64,000 nt of DNA from the NCBI RefSeq assembly GCF_020010925.1, contig NZ_JAGJBZ010000003.1:620001-684000 (forward strand), in the 5' to 3' direction. Origin of the DNA: Streptomyces griseiscabiei (GTDB lineage Bacteria; Actinomycetota; Actinomycetes; Streptomycetales; Streptomycetaceae). Below, one piece after another: positions 17,983 to 28,224 of the stretch. A program made the position numbers and the translations under genes. The notes under the pieces are model-generated. The model ran no database searches, had not been told where the DNA came from, and worked only from the letters and a program-made list of their open reading frames with translations. Every line of letters begins with the position of its first letter. The stretch's first letter is position 1.

Positions 17983-18522
17983 ATGCCAGCATCGAGTCCC
18001 GAAGTCACCGCAAAAGCCATCACCGTCCGGCGGGCTCGGACCAGCGATGTCCCGCACGTGCGCGACCTCCTCGACTCTTACGTGCAGCGTCGCATCCTGC
18101 TCGACAAAGCGACGGTCACGCTTTACGAGGACATCCAGGAGTTCTGGGTCGCGGAACGGGGCACCGGTCCGGACGCCGAGGTCGTCGGCTGTGGTGCCCT
18201 GCACGTCATGTGGGAAGACCTCGCCGAAGTCCGCACTCTCGCGGTGAACCCGGCCGCCAAGGGTCTCGGTGTCGGCCACCGGTTGCTGGAGAAGTTGCTC
18301 GACACCGCTCGCTGGCTCGGTGTTCGCCGGGTTTTCTGTCTGACCTTCGAAGTCGAGTTCTTCGCGAAGCACGGCTTCGTGGAGATCGGCGAGACTCCGG
18401 TCGACACCGATGTGTACGCGGAGCTGCTGCGTTCCTATGACGAGGGCGTCGCGGAGTTCCTCGGTCTCGAACGGGTGAAACCGAACACCTTGGGCAACAG
18501 CCGGATGCTTCTGCATCTGTGA
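17983..18522 (+). CDS. GNAT amino-acid N-acetyltransferase, ArgA-like
   Basis: 179 aa. GNAT fold with the pyrophosphate-binding motif in TLAVNPAAKGLGVGHRLLEKLL (about 85-106), plus VRRARTSDVPHVRDLLDSY at the N-terminus and CLTFEVEFFAKHGFVEIGETPV, as in actinobacterial short ArgA-type N-acetylglutamate synthases. It would acetylate glutamate or glutamine as the first step of arginine synthesis. No arg genes are adjacent, so the assignment rests on the family pattern. The ATG is preceded at 6 nt by a -10 element that overlaps the previous stop codon. Confidence 0.82.
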   Translation: MPASSPEVTAKAITVRRARTSDVPHVRDLLDSYVQRRILLDKATVTLYEDIQEFWVAERGTGPDAEVVGCGALHVMWEDLAEVRTLAVNPAAKGLGVGHRLLEKLLDTARWLGVRRVFCLTFEVEFFAKHGFVEIGETPVDTDVYAELLRSYDEGVAEFLGLERVKPNTLGNSRMLLHL

Positions 18523-18852
18523 TCGTCGGCGGATCGGCAAGGAACCCGGGGCTTGAAGCCCGGGCATGAACCCCGGGCTTCATCGGCGAACCTCATCGGC
18601 GAACCCCGACCCCTATTCCGGTGGGGCCGCCTTGCCCGGGTTCCCTATGTCCGAAACGCGCACGTTTCCGGTCTCCCCCGGACTCCGGGCCCTCTCCGTG
18701 GCCTCTCCCCGGTCTCTCCCAGGGGTTTGTGTTTTTCCTGGAAAAGCGGTTTGCTTTCCGACGTACTGCAGTACTGCATATAACAGGGGACGTGAAACAG
18801 CGGCGCTCGCCGCAGGCCCTCGGCCCTGAAGTTATCGATGAAAGGAAATCCG
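18523..18852 (+). promoter_or_regulatory. lsr2 control region with overlapping palindromes
   Basis: The first part carries repeated CCCGGG-containing inverted repeats (18545-18580) without a T-tract, possibly ending the acetyltransferase mRNA. The second part is AT-rich and holds TTTCCG (18755-18760), an 18-bp spacer and TATAAC (18779-18784), a good promoter. The spacer contains the octamer GTACTGCA twice in tandem, creating two overlapping perfect palindromes (GTACTGCAGTAC at 18763-18774 and TGCAGTACTGCA at 18767-18778): a strong candidate operator. Confidence 0.65.
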
Positions 18853-19188
18853 GTGGCACAGAAGGTTCAGGTCCTTCTTGTCGACGACCTCGACGGCGGC
18901 GAGGCGGACGAGACCGTGACGTTCGCGCTGGACGGCAAGACGTACGAGATCGACCTCACGACCGCCAACGCGGACAAGCTTCGCGGCCTTCTCGACCCTT
19001 ACGTCAAGGGTGGCCGCCGTACCGGAGGCCGTGCGGCGGGCGGGCGCGGCAAGGCCCGTGCCGCTTCCGGCGGCAGCCAGGACACCGCGGCCATCCGCGC
19101 GTGGGCGAAGGAGAACGGCTACGAGGTCAACGACCGCGGCCGTGTCCCCGCCTCCATCCGCGAGGCCTACGAGAAGGCCAACGGCTGA
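18853..19188 (+). CDS. lsr2: Lsr2 nucleoid-associated protein
   Basis: H-NS-like xenogeneic silencer of actinobacteria. The 111-aa protein begins MAQKVQVLLVDDLDGGEA; the N-terminal beta-hairpin and helix domain (to about residue 60) mediates oligomerisation. A Gly/Arg/Ala linker leads to the C-terminal DNA-binding domain, with the AT-minor-groove RGR motif in VNDRGRVPASI. The GTG start is chosen over the ATG 15 bp upstream because AAAGGAA lies at 18841-18847 with good spacing and the protein then starts as in other Lsr2 proteins. Its promoter carries a tandem palindrome, and its 3' end overlaps a convergent gene by 22 bp. Confidence 0.97.
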   Translation: MAQKVQVLLVDDLDGGEADETVTFALDGKTYEIDLTTANADKLRGLLDPYVKGGRRTGGRAAGGRGKARAASGGSQDTAAIRAWAKENGYEVNDRGRVPASIREAYEKANG

Positions 19189-19823
19189 GATTCCGACGGC
19201 CCGGTGCTCACGCGCCGCAGCCGGACGCGGTGGCAGTGCGTCGCCACCGTGTCCACCACTCGCACGAGGTCGGGGGCGTCCCCACCGCCTCCCAACGCCG
19301 ACATGCTCGGCAGCGAGGGTTCCACCTCGCATCCCGGCTCGGGGGGCCGCAGCCAGTCGGCGGCCCCCTGTGAACCGGCCTCCCCGCGCACGCCCGCGAG
19401 CCTTCCGGCCCCGCCCGGAAGCGCCGGCGCCGCCAGCCGACCGCCCGTTCCGACGGCGGTGAGGTCCAGGTCGAGGCCGCCCCAGTCCAGCCACTCCAGC
19501 AGACCCGGCAGCTCCTCCGCGCTCCCCGCCGCGACCAGCAGCAGCATCCGGTCCCCGCGCAGCGCCACCGGCGAGCCCGGACCGGGCACCGGTCCCAGAT
19601 GCCTGAGCGCCGCGACCCCCGCTTCCGCCGGGACATCGAGCACATCGAAGCGCAGGCCCGTAAGGAGTTGTACGGGCGTCCCGGGCACGGTCGCCCAGCC
19701 GAGTTCGTTCTCGTACCACTGCCGCACCGCGTCCCGGGCGATGTCACCCGGAACATCGCGCGGGACGACGCCCTGGGCCTCGCTCGGGTCGAGCGGTCGG
19801 CGGGGAAGGGGGACGATGGCCAT
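19167..19823 (-). CDS. Uncharacterised Streptomyces protein
   Basis: 218 aa, not assigned with confidence. The centre (WATVPGTPVQLLTGLRFDVLDVPAEAG near residues 42-68) vaguely resembles the N-terminal part of bifunctional primase/polymerase-like proteins, but catalytic residues are not identifiable, so that is only a hint. Hydrophobic strands (RMLLLVAAG) and a Gly/Ala/Pro-rich middle follow. The ATG at 19823 is chosen because the upstream extension is poorly coding. The stop falls inside lsr2, giving a 22-bp convergent overlap. Divergent from clpC. Confidence 0.7.
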   Translation of the reverse strand: MAIVPLPRRPLDPSEAQGVVPRDVPGDIARDAVRQWYENELGWATVPGTPVQLLTGLRFDVLDVPAEAGVAALRHLGPVPGPGSPVALRGDRMLLLVAAGSAEELPGLLEWLDWGGLDLDLTAVGTGGRLAAPALPGGAGRLAGVRGEAGSQGAADWLRPPEPGCEVEPSLPSMSALGGGGDAPDLVRVVDTVATHCHRVRLRRVSTGPSESQPLAFS

Positions 19824-19929
19824 GTCAGGAGCAACCGTGCGAAGGAGCCCGGAGTTACGCTGGGTATCGGCTCGGATGCGAGGAGTGCCGGGAAAGGGGG
19901 CGTTCCGTGGTGTGTGACGACGCAAGGAT

Positions 19930-19943
19930 GTTCGCCCTTAGCG
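19930..19943 (+). promoter_or_regulatory. Candidate ClgR box 1
   Basis: GTTCGC-CCTTA-GCG matches exactly the GTTCGC-N5-GCG core reported for the Clp gene regulator ClgR in Streptomyces, which activates clp and lon genes. Confidence 0.65.
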
Positions 19944-20035
19944 GAGGGAACCGGTGCATCCGGCATGGAGTGTCAGTGCCTACGGGTAAGACATCCCTAG
20001 TGGGAGGGGGCGACACGCAGGAATGGCCGTCTCAC

Positions 20036-20049
20036 GTTCGCCATCGGCG
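20036..20049 (+). promoter_or_regulatory. Candidate ClgR box 2
   Basis: GTTCGC-CATCG-GCG is a second exact match to the ClgR core, 106 bp downstream of the first (about ten helical turns) and 33 bp upstream of the SigR-like promoter. Confidence 0.65.
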
Positions 20050-20081
20050 TACTGATGGTGGGGGTAACTGCCTGGCCTGCG

Positions 20082-20107
20082 GGAACATCGTCTCGCACCA
20101 TCGGGTT
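20082..20107 (+). promoter_or_regulatory. SigR-like promoter of clpC
   Basis: GGAAC-N18-GTT (preceded by G, hence GGGAAC) fits the GGAAT-N18-GTT pattern of the thiol-stress sigma factor SigR, with a T-to-C change in the last base of the -35. It is about 150 bp upstream of the clpC start. Confidence 0.5.
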
Positions 20108-20253
20108 GGAGCAGATGTCGGCGTTCGGGGTCAGGAGGCCAAGGACGGTGTCGGCAGTTGGAATGAGCGGTCCCCGCTTGCGGGACTAAGCTGCGGAAGG
20201 ACAGCGAGGGGAGCGTCCCCTCACTGCCTGACCGCTCTGAGGAGCGATTAACG

Positions 20254-22779
<2,526 letters not shown>

Positions 22780-22806
22780 CCGCGGCGCTCGGCCCGAGCG
22801 CGCGCA

Positions 22807-22846
22807 GGGGCTGCCCCGGGACTTCGGTCCCGGGGCAGCCCCTTTT
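22807..22846 (+). terminator. Intrinsic terminator of clpC
   Basis: A perfect 16-bp stem (left arm GGGGCTGCCCCGGGAC) closed by a TTCG tetraloop and followed by TTTT. Confidence 0.95.
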
Positions 22847-23263
22847 GTGTTTCCGGCGCGTGCGGAGAGGGGCATTTCCGGCGGGTTCCGAGTGATGCGG
22901 GCCTCGTAGTCGGCGTCACATTCGGGGTTCTTCTGCGAGGGGTGTCGGTGACGTGCCGCACAGGTCATTTGTCCGGTACTAGGAGGAATAGTGGCGGGAA
23001 GGTGGTGAGCAAAACGGACATTTGGGTTCGAGGGTGAGGGATTCGAAGGGTGATGTGCAGGTGGGGACGGGTTTGGGGGTGGGTGTCAAGAAGGGGTCCC
23101 ATTTCGCGTGGAGTACGACGTTCCGTCGTAGGTCACACATTTGGGGCGGTTCGGGGCGGGGCGGTACCAAGGGGTGTCCCATTCGGCAGGCGCTGATGTG
23201 TGCCGGGTGGGATTCGTGTCCGTCGAGGCACAGTCCTTGTCTCCGTTCCCCGTGAGGTTCTCC
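22847..23263 (+). other. Spacer and leader upstream of the M23 peptidase
   Basis: No gene seen. It contains two similar segments, AAGGGGTCCCATTTCG (23091) and AAGGGGTGTCCCATTCG (23169), bracketing a perfect hairpin/dyad TACGACG-TTC-CGTCGTA (23114-23130). The region is G-rich on the plus strand. I searched by eye for the c-di-AMP (ydaO) riboswitch often linked to cell-wall hydrolases and did not recognise it. Confidence 0.5.
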
Positions 23264-23878
23264 ATGTCGCAGCGTGTTCGCACTCCCCGCACCCGTACGT
23301 CCCAGCTCCGCGTCCGGGCCGCCCTGGTGGCCGCCGGGGTGGGGGTCTCGGGTGTGCTGGGTGCCGGGGTCGCGGCCGCCGCCGGTGGTCCTCAGGCCGC
23401 GAGTGCCACCACCGCCACCGTTCAGACCGTCGCCGCCAAGAAGGCCGCCAAGAAGGCGACCTCCTGGGTCAGCCCGGTCAAGGGCTACAAGCTGAGCGCC
23501 AGCTTCGCGCAGGCCGGCAACATGTGGTCCGCCAAGCACAGCGGGCAGGACTTCGCCGTCAAGAGCGGCACGTCCGTCGTCGCCGCGCACGGCGGCACCG
23601 TCGTGAAGGCCGGCGGCAACGGCGCCGGCGACGGTCCCGCGTACGGCAACGCCGTCGTCATCAAGCACGGCAACGGCACCTTCTCGCAGTACGCCCACCT
23701 CTCGAAGGTGAACGTGAAGGCCGGGCAGGTCGTCAAGACCGGGCAGCGCATAGCCCTCTCCGGCAACACCGGTAACTCCAGCGGGCCGCACCTGCACTTC
23801 GAGGTCCGTACGACCGCCAACTACGGCTCCGCCATCGACCCGGTCGCCTTCCTGCGGACCAAGGGCATCACCGTCTGA
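23264..23878 (+). CDS. Secreted M23-family peptidoglycan endopeptidase
   Basis: 204 aa. The N-terminus is a signal peptide (basic residues to about 18, hydrophobic core LVAAGVGVSGVLGAGVAAAA, Ala-rich cleavage region near 40). A short Lys/Ala-rich linker precedes the LytM/M23 domain (about 68-204), with zinc ligands H92 and D96 in KHSGQDF and H178 in HLHFE; H145 of YAHLS and H176 complete the active site. It would cut peptide crossbridges in the wall. The ATG is chosen for the signal peptide and the upstream GTGAGG SD. The leader contains repeats and a dyad that may be regulatory. Confidence 0.93.
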   Translation: MSQRVRTPRTRTSQLRVRAALVAAGVGVSGVLGAGVAAAAGGPQAASATTATVQTVAAKKAAKKATSWVSPVKGYKLSASFAQAGNMWSAKHSGQDFAVKSGTSVVAAHGGTVVKAGGNGAGDGPAYGNAVVIKHGNGTFSQYAHLSKVNVKAGQVVKTGQRIALSGNTGNSSGPHLHFEVRTTANYGSAIDPVAFLRTKGITV

Positions 23879-23893
23879 CGTGAGCGGGCGGGG

Positions 23894-24082
23894 TCAGCAC
23901 GGGCCGTGGTCCTGGCCCGTGCCGCACATCGGGGTGCCGGCGTAGTAGTCGTTGAGCAGGATCATGAGCAGGACCATCGTCACCCCCACCAGCGCCGTCC
24001 CGACCACGGCGACGACATGGCGTCTGCGGAGGAACGCGGCGCGCTCCTCGTCGGTCATACGGGCGTAGTCGTCGGCGTTCAT
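23894..24082 (-). CDS. Small single-span membrane protein
   Basis: 62 aa. A charged N-terminus (MNADDYARMTDEERAAFLRRRH) is followed by one membrane helix (VVAVVGTALVGVTMVLLMIL) and a short extracytoplasmic tail with two cysteines (MCGTGQDHGPC). No family recognised. The ATG at 24082 is chosen because GAGGAGG sits at good distance on the minus strand; the longer upstream frame lacks an SD. It is downstream of the TetR-type regulator on the same strand. Confidence 0.75.
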   Translation of the reverse strand: MNADDYARMTDEERAAFLRRRHVVAVVGTALVGVTMVLLMILLNDYYAGTPMCGTGQDHGPC

Positions 24083-24151
24083 CCGGGCCTCCTCGGCGGG
24101 TGCTCGGGAGAGTCCCGAAAGCTCTGATGTTTTACCCCGGTTCGCGGGCAT

Positions 24152-24781
24152 TCAAGAGTTCTGGGTGCCCGTGTGTGCCTGGGTCACCAGATCGATCGCG
24201 ACCTCCAGGACGGCCTCGCGCTTCTCCTCGGGGTCGCCTTCGACGTCCCGGAGGACGAACATCCCGGCGTGCATGGTGAACAGGGCGCTCATGCAGCGGA
24301 CCTGGTCGGTCAGGGCGGCGTCCGGCTCCTTGATCGTGTCGATCAGCCGGATCATGCGGTCCTTGAACGTCTCCCCGACGCTCAGCTCGCGCACCGTCGC
24401 CTGGTTCTCCTGCATGAAGCGGAAGAGGGGGGCCACGTCGGCGAGGGCCACGCTGTAGCGGCGCAGGATCTCCCGCTTGGTGTCGAGCGTGCGGGGCTGG
24501 GCGCCGGCCCATTCGATCAGCTCGTCGATCGGGCGCTGCAGGTCCTGGAAGAGGCCGATGAGGATGTCTTCCTTGGTCTTGAAGTGGTAGTAGAGCGCCG
24601 CCTTCGTCACGTCGAGGCGTTCGGCGATCTCCCGCAGTGAGGTCTTCTCGTACCCCTGTTCGGCGAAGAGTTCGAGGGCGACGTCCTGGATGCGCTGACG
24701 GGTGTTGCCGCGACGCTGCCGCCTCGGAGCCGCGTCCGCCGCCTCCGTCGTGTGTGTCGCGTCCACTGTCGGGTCGCTCAT
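24152..24781 (-). CDS. TetR-family repressor of the DHA2 exporter
   Basis: 209 aa. The N-terminal HTH (residues 25-72) reads TRQRIQDVALELFAEQGYEKTSLREIAERLDVTKAALYYHF, the TetR signature, followed by an all-helical ligand/dimer domain. It is divergent from a 14-helix drug exporter, the classic local repressor arrangement, and the 168-bp gap between the starts contains a long dyad overlapping both promoter zones. It probably represses both genes until a compound binds. The ligand is unknown. Confidence 0.92.
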   Translation of the reverse strand: MSDPTVDATHTTEAADAAPRRQRRGNTRQRIQDVALELFAEQGYEKTSLREIAERLDVTKAALYYHFKTKEDILIGLFQDLQRPIDELIEWAGAQPRTLDTKREILRRYSVALADVAPLFRFMQENQATVRELSVGETFKDRMIRLIDTIKEPDAALTDQVRCMSALFTMHAGMFVLRDVEGDPEEKREAVLEVAIDLVTQAHTGTQNS

Positions 24782-24843
24782 CCTCGTATCTCCTCGCCGT
24801 CACGGATGGCCTGGGTCGGTCAAGGCTCGGCCAAGCCCGCTGA

Positions 24844-24916
24844 ACTTACTTGACGCCCGGCTAGTTAGAGACCTAGCTTCCCTAAGTGTAGACAACTAGC
24901 CGGTCGGCAAGTAAGT
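24844..24916. promoter_or_regulatory. 73-bp dyad operator between TetR gene and exporter
   Basis: Two-part inverted repeat: ACTTACTTG-N4-CCGGCTAGTT (24844-24866) and its exact complement AACTAGCCGG-N4-CAAGTAAGT (24894-24916), centred at 24880. Inner CTAG/CTTAG motifs add partial symmetry. TTGACG (24850-24855) with TAGCTT (24874-24879) gives an exporter promoter inside the dyad. Confidence 0.75.
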
Positions 24917-24949
24917 GCTCGGATGCTCCGGGGGGAGTGGAGGACCGCG

Positions 24950-26551
24950 ATGGATGCGGAGAAGAAGAACGAAGTGAGCGGTGGGGCCGAGGCGGACGGG
25001 CCGCAGCCGCGCAGTGTGCGGGTGGTGCTGCTCGCGCTCATGATCGCCATGCTGCTGGCGATGCTCGACAACATGATCATCGGCACCGCGATGCCGACGA
25101 TCGTGGGCGAGCTGGGCGGACTCGAACACCTGTCGTGGGTCGTCACCGCGTACACCCTGGCGACCGCCGCCTCCACTCCGATCTGGGGCAAGCTCGGCGA
25201 CCTCTACGGGCGCAAGCGGGTCTTCATGACCTCGATCGTGATCTTCCTGATCGGGTCGGCGCTGAGCGGGATGGCCCAGGACATGGGGCAGCTCATCGGG
25301 TTCCGCGCGATCCAGGGGCTCGGCGCCGGCGGGCTGATGGTCGGCGTCATGGCGATCATCGGCGATCTGATACCGCCCCGGGAACGCGGCAAGTACCAGG
25401 GGATGATGGCCGGAGTGATGGCCCTCGCCATGATCGCCGGGCCGCTGGTCGGCGGGTCCATCACCGACCACTGGGGCTGGCGCTGGTCCTTCTACATCAA
25501 CCTGCCGCTCGGCGTCGTGGCGCTGATCGCCGTCAGCGCCGTACTGCATCTGCCGAAGCCGGCGCGGGACGGGCGGTCGGCGCGGGACATCGACTATCTC
25601 GGCGCGGCGCTGCTGACCGTCGGCATCACGGCGATCGTGCTGGTCACGACGTGGGGCGGGACCGATTACGCCTGGGGGTCGGCCGTCATCATGGAGCTGA
25701 TCGCGCTCGGGGTGGCCGCGCTGGTCGGGTTCCTGTTCGTGCAGAAGCGGGTGGCGGAGCCGGTGATCCCGCTGCACATCTTCCGCAGCCGGAACTTCAC
25801 GCTGATGTCCGTGATCGGGTTCTTCACCGGGTTCGTGATGTTCGGCGCGGTGCTGTTCCTGCCGCTGTTCCAGCAGTCCGTGCAGGGCGCGTCCGCGACC
25901 AACTCCGGGCTGTTGCTGCTGCCGATGCTGGGGGCGATGCTCGCGGTGTCGATGGTGGCCGGGCGGGTGACCACGGGGAGCGGCCGTTACAAGGTCTTCC
26001 CGGTCGTCGGGAGCGTCCTGATGATCGTGGGGCTGTTCCTGCTGTCGCAGATGGACACCGGGACGAGCCGGGTGACGTCCGGGCTGTTCATGGCCGTGCT
26101 GGGCGCCGGCATGGGGTGTCTGATGCAGATCACCATGCTGGTCGCGCAGAACAGTGTCGAGATGAAGGACATGGGGGTCGCGTCCTCGACCACCACGCTC
26201 GCCCGGACGCTGGGGTCGTCCTTCGGGGTCGCGATCATGGGAGCCCTCTTCAACAGCCGGGTGCAGGACGTGATGAGCGAGCGGGCCGGGGCGCTGGGGT
26301 CGGCGGTGACCGAGCGGTCCGCGCAGCTGGATGCCGCGAGTCTGGCGAAGTTGCCTGCGGCGGCTCGGGAGGCGTATCAGTACGCGGTGGCTTCCGGGAC
26401 GCACTCGGCGTTTTTGCTGGGGGCGGTGGTGTCCGTGGTGGCGTTGGTGGCTGCGGTGTTCGTGAGGGAGGTGCCGTTGCGGGGGGCCGGGGGGCCTTCT
26501 GCGGCGGAGGCATCTGGCAAGGCGGAGGCCGGGGACATGGTGCGCGCCTGA
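24950..26551 (+). CDS. DHA2-family multidrug MFS exporter (EmrB/QacA type)
   Basis: 533 aa with about 14 predicted membrane helices. Key motifs: the first helix ends LDNMIIGTAMPTI (the DHA2 LDxTIVNVALP motif), motif A GKLGDLYGRKRV, motif C-like GPLVGGSITDHWGWRWSFYINLPLG. It should export hydrophobic drugs or metabolites by proton antiport. ATG 24950 is preferred over the upstream ATG 24923 because GGAGGA lies just upstream of it. The C-terminal 30 residues are Gly/Ala-rich. It is controlled from the TetR dyad; a dispersed palindrome follows the stop. Confidence 0.95.
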   Translation: MDAEKKNEVSGGAEADGPQPRSVRVVLLALMIAMLLAMLDNMIIGTAMPTIVGELGGLEHLSWVVTAYTLATAASTPIWGKLGDLYGRKRVFMTSIVIFLIGSALSGMAQDMGQLIGFRAIQGLGAGGLMVGVMAIIGDLIPPRERGKYQGMMAGVMALAMIAGPLVGGSITDHWGWRWSFYINLPLGVVALIAVSAVLHLPKPARDGRSARDIDYLGAALLTVGITAIVLVTTWGGTDYAWGSAVIMELIALGVAALVGFLFVQKRVAEPVIPLHIFRSRNFTLMSVIGFFTGFVMFGAVLFLPLFQQSVQGASATNSGLLLLPMLGAMLAVSMVAGRVTTGSGRYKVFPVVGSVLMIVGLFLLSQMDTGTSRVTSGLFMAVLGAGMGCLMQITMLVAQNSVEMKDMGVASSTTTLARTLGSSFGVAIMGALFNSRVQDVMSERAGALGSAVTERSAQLDAASLAKLPAAAREAYQYAVASGTHSAFLLGAVVSVVALVAAVFVREVPLRGAGGPSAAEASGKAEAGDMVRA

Positions 26552-26577
26552 GGGGGAGTGGGGCGCGGTTCGTCGGC

Positions 26578-26716
26578 GGGTCCGGTGGGGGCTGGTCGCG
26601 CAGTTCCCCGCGCCCCTTAAGGGCCTACGGCCCTTTCAGGCCGAAAAGCGAGGGGCGCAGCCCCTGCTTTTCAGGGGCGCGGGGAACTGCGCGACCAGCC
26701 CCCACCGGACCCGCAC
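26578..26716. repeat. Dispersed imperfect palindrome, copy 2
   Basis: Outer arms TCCGGTGGGGGCTGGTCGCG and CGCGACCAGCCCCCACCGGA are exact complements. Inside are GCAGTTCCCCGCGCCCCT and its complement, and two inner hairpins (AAGGGCCTACGGCCCTT; CGAGGGGCGCAGCCCCTGCTTTTCAG). It fills the gap between the convergent exporter and cseC genes and could act as a two-way terminator. Confidence 0.88.
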
Positions 26717-26734
26717 GCGAATGACCGACCCCCG

Positions 26735-28207
26735 TCACACCCCCTCGTTGCCCATCGGCAACATCGGGTAGCTGCCGGTGTTCGTGGGGGCGTGTTCGGG
26801 GAGCCAGAGGACGGCCACGGCGCCCTCGGCGGGGACGGTGTGCGGGGCGCCGGGCGGGCGGATGTTGCGGAAGGTGAGGCGGGCGCCGAGGACACGGGCC
26901 TGGCCGGCGGCGATGGTGAGGCCGAGGCCGTGGCCCTGGCCGGCCCGGTCGGAGGCCCCGGTGCGGAAGCGGCGGGGCCCGTCCGCGAGCAGGTCCTCCG
27001 GGAAGCCGGGGCCGTGGTCGCGGACCCGGATCACCCGGCCCTCGACGGACACGTCGATCGGCGGCCGGCCGTGCTTCGCCGCGTTGGCCAGCAGATTCAG
27101 CAGGACGCGTTCGAGACGGCGGGGGTCCGTGGTGACCGCCGACTCGTGCACGATCTGTACACGCGCGTCCGCGTCCTTCGCCGCCACCCGCCGGGCCACG
27201 AACTCGCCCAGCATGATGTCCTGCAACTCCGCCCGCTCGGACGCCCCGTCGAGCCGGGCCACCTCCAGGACGTCCTCGACGAGCGTGCGCATCGCCTGGG
27301 CCCGGTCGCGGACCAGTTCGGAGGGGCGGCCCGGCGGCAGCAGTTCCGCCGCCGTCAGCAGGCCGGTCACCGGGGTGCGCAGCTCGTGCGCGATGTCCGC
27401 CGTCACCCGGCGCTCCGCCTCGATGCGCTGCCGGAGGGTGTCGGCCATGGCGTCCACGGCCCGCGCCAGTTCGGCGGTCTCGTCGCGGACGACACCACCG
27501 ATCGCGTCCTGCACCCGTACGTCGGACTCGCCCTTGGCGACCTCGTGCGCGGCGGCCGCCGCCTTGCGCAGCCGACGGGACATCTGGCCGCCGATGAGCA
27601 CCCCGAGGGCCGAGCCGCCGAAGACCACCGCGATCGAGCCGATCAGCAGGGCCTGGTCGAGGTCGCGCATCACCGCGGAGCTGTGGTCGGTGAAGTCGGT
27701 GTGCAGGGAGAGGACTCTCTTGTCCTTCAGCGGGACCGCCGCCCAGATGTCGGGCACCCCGTTCGCGCCCTCGGACACATAGGTGGCCCGGCGGCCCTCC
27801 CTGACCTTGTTGAGCAGGTCCCTCGGGATCTCGGGGTCGTCGATCTTCACCCCGAAGGCGCCGGACTTCAGCGGGCGGCCCGACTCGTACATGCGCTGGG
27901 CGACCTGGATGCGCTCGTCGGCGAGGTCGCGCGAGTTGTCGAGCATCGAGACCCGGGCCGCGTTGTGCACGACCAGGCTCAGCGCGACCGCCACCAGCGC
28001 GCCGACCAGGGCGATCGCCGCGCTCAGCTGCCAGCGCAGGCCGGTACGGATGCCCGACGCGGGCCGGAGGCCCGGGGCGGACCCGGGGAGGGACCCCGTG
28101 CCGGACCGGTCGTCGGCCGCGGGTGCCGTGCTCGCCGTACCGGGGCCGGTGGTGCCCGGACGCGAGGGCTCGCGCCGCCCTCGTATCCCCCTCATGCTCA
28201 TGTTCAT
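26735..28207 (-). CDS. cseC: Sensor kinase CseC of the SigE envelope-stress system
   Basis: 490-aa membrane histidine kinase. After a variable basic N-terminus, a first helix (WQLSAAIALVGALVAVALSLVV), an extracytoplasmic sensor region of about 130 residues, a second helix (ALLIGSIAVVFGGSALGVLI) and a HAMP domain lead to the H-box ADIAHELRTPVTGLL, N-box NLLANAAKH and G-boxes DHGPGF and GQGHGLGLTIA. In S. coelicolor CseC responds to cell-wall damage and phosphorylates CseB, which drives sigE. The ATG (MNMSMRG) 18 bp after the cseB stop is preferred; the open frame extends further upstream into cseB. Confidence 0.95.
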   Translation of the reverse strand: MNMSMRGIRGRREPSRPGTTGPGTASTAPAADDRSGTGSLPGSAPGLRPASGIRTGLRWQLSAAIALVGALVAVALSLVVHNAARVSMLDNSRDLADERIQVAQRMYESGRPLKSGAFGVKIDDPEIPRDLLNKVREGRRATYVSEGANGVPDIWAAVPLKDKRVLSLHTDFTDHSSAVMRDLDQALLIGSIAVVFGGSALGVLIGGQMSRRLRKAAAAAHEVAKGESDVRVQDAIGGVVRDETAELARAVDAMADTLRQRIEAERRVTADIAHELRTPVTGLLTAAELLPPGRPSELVRDRAQAMRTLVEDVLEVARLDGASERAELQDIMLGEFVARRVAAKDADARVQIVHESAVTTDPRRLERVLLNLLANAAKHGRPPIDVSVEGRVIRVRDHGPGFPEDLLADGPRRFRTGASDRAGQGHGLGLTIAAGQARVLGARLTFRNIRPPGAPHTVPAEGAVAVLWLPEHAPTNTGSYPMLPMGNEGV

Positions 28208-28224
28208 GTCGTCGCCCCGCCCGC

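Larger units (their letters stand above)
19824..20253 (+). promoter_or_regulatory. clpC upstream control region and leader
   Basis: 430 bp without a convincing gene. It contains two matches to the ClgR core motif, a SigR-like promoter (separate entries) and, in the last 90 bp, two hairpins: GTCCC(CGCTTGC)GGGAC at about 20170-20186 and GAGGGGA(GCG)TCCCCTC at 20206-20222. GAGGAG at 20239-20244 is the clpC SD. An 11-codon ORF (MECQCLRVRHP, 19964-20000) has no SD and lies upstream of the SigR-like promoter. Confidence 0.65.

Noticed and set aside
19964..20000. 11-codon ORF MECQC... upstream of clpC as a thiol-sensing leader peptide
   Set aside because: No SD, lies upstream of the likely SigR promoter, and is not followed by an attenuator structure.
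22979..23263. c-di-AMP (ydaO-type) riboswitch before the M23 peptidase
   Set aside because: The expected conserved core could not be recognised by eye; a covariance-model search would decide.
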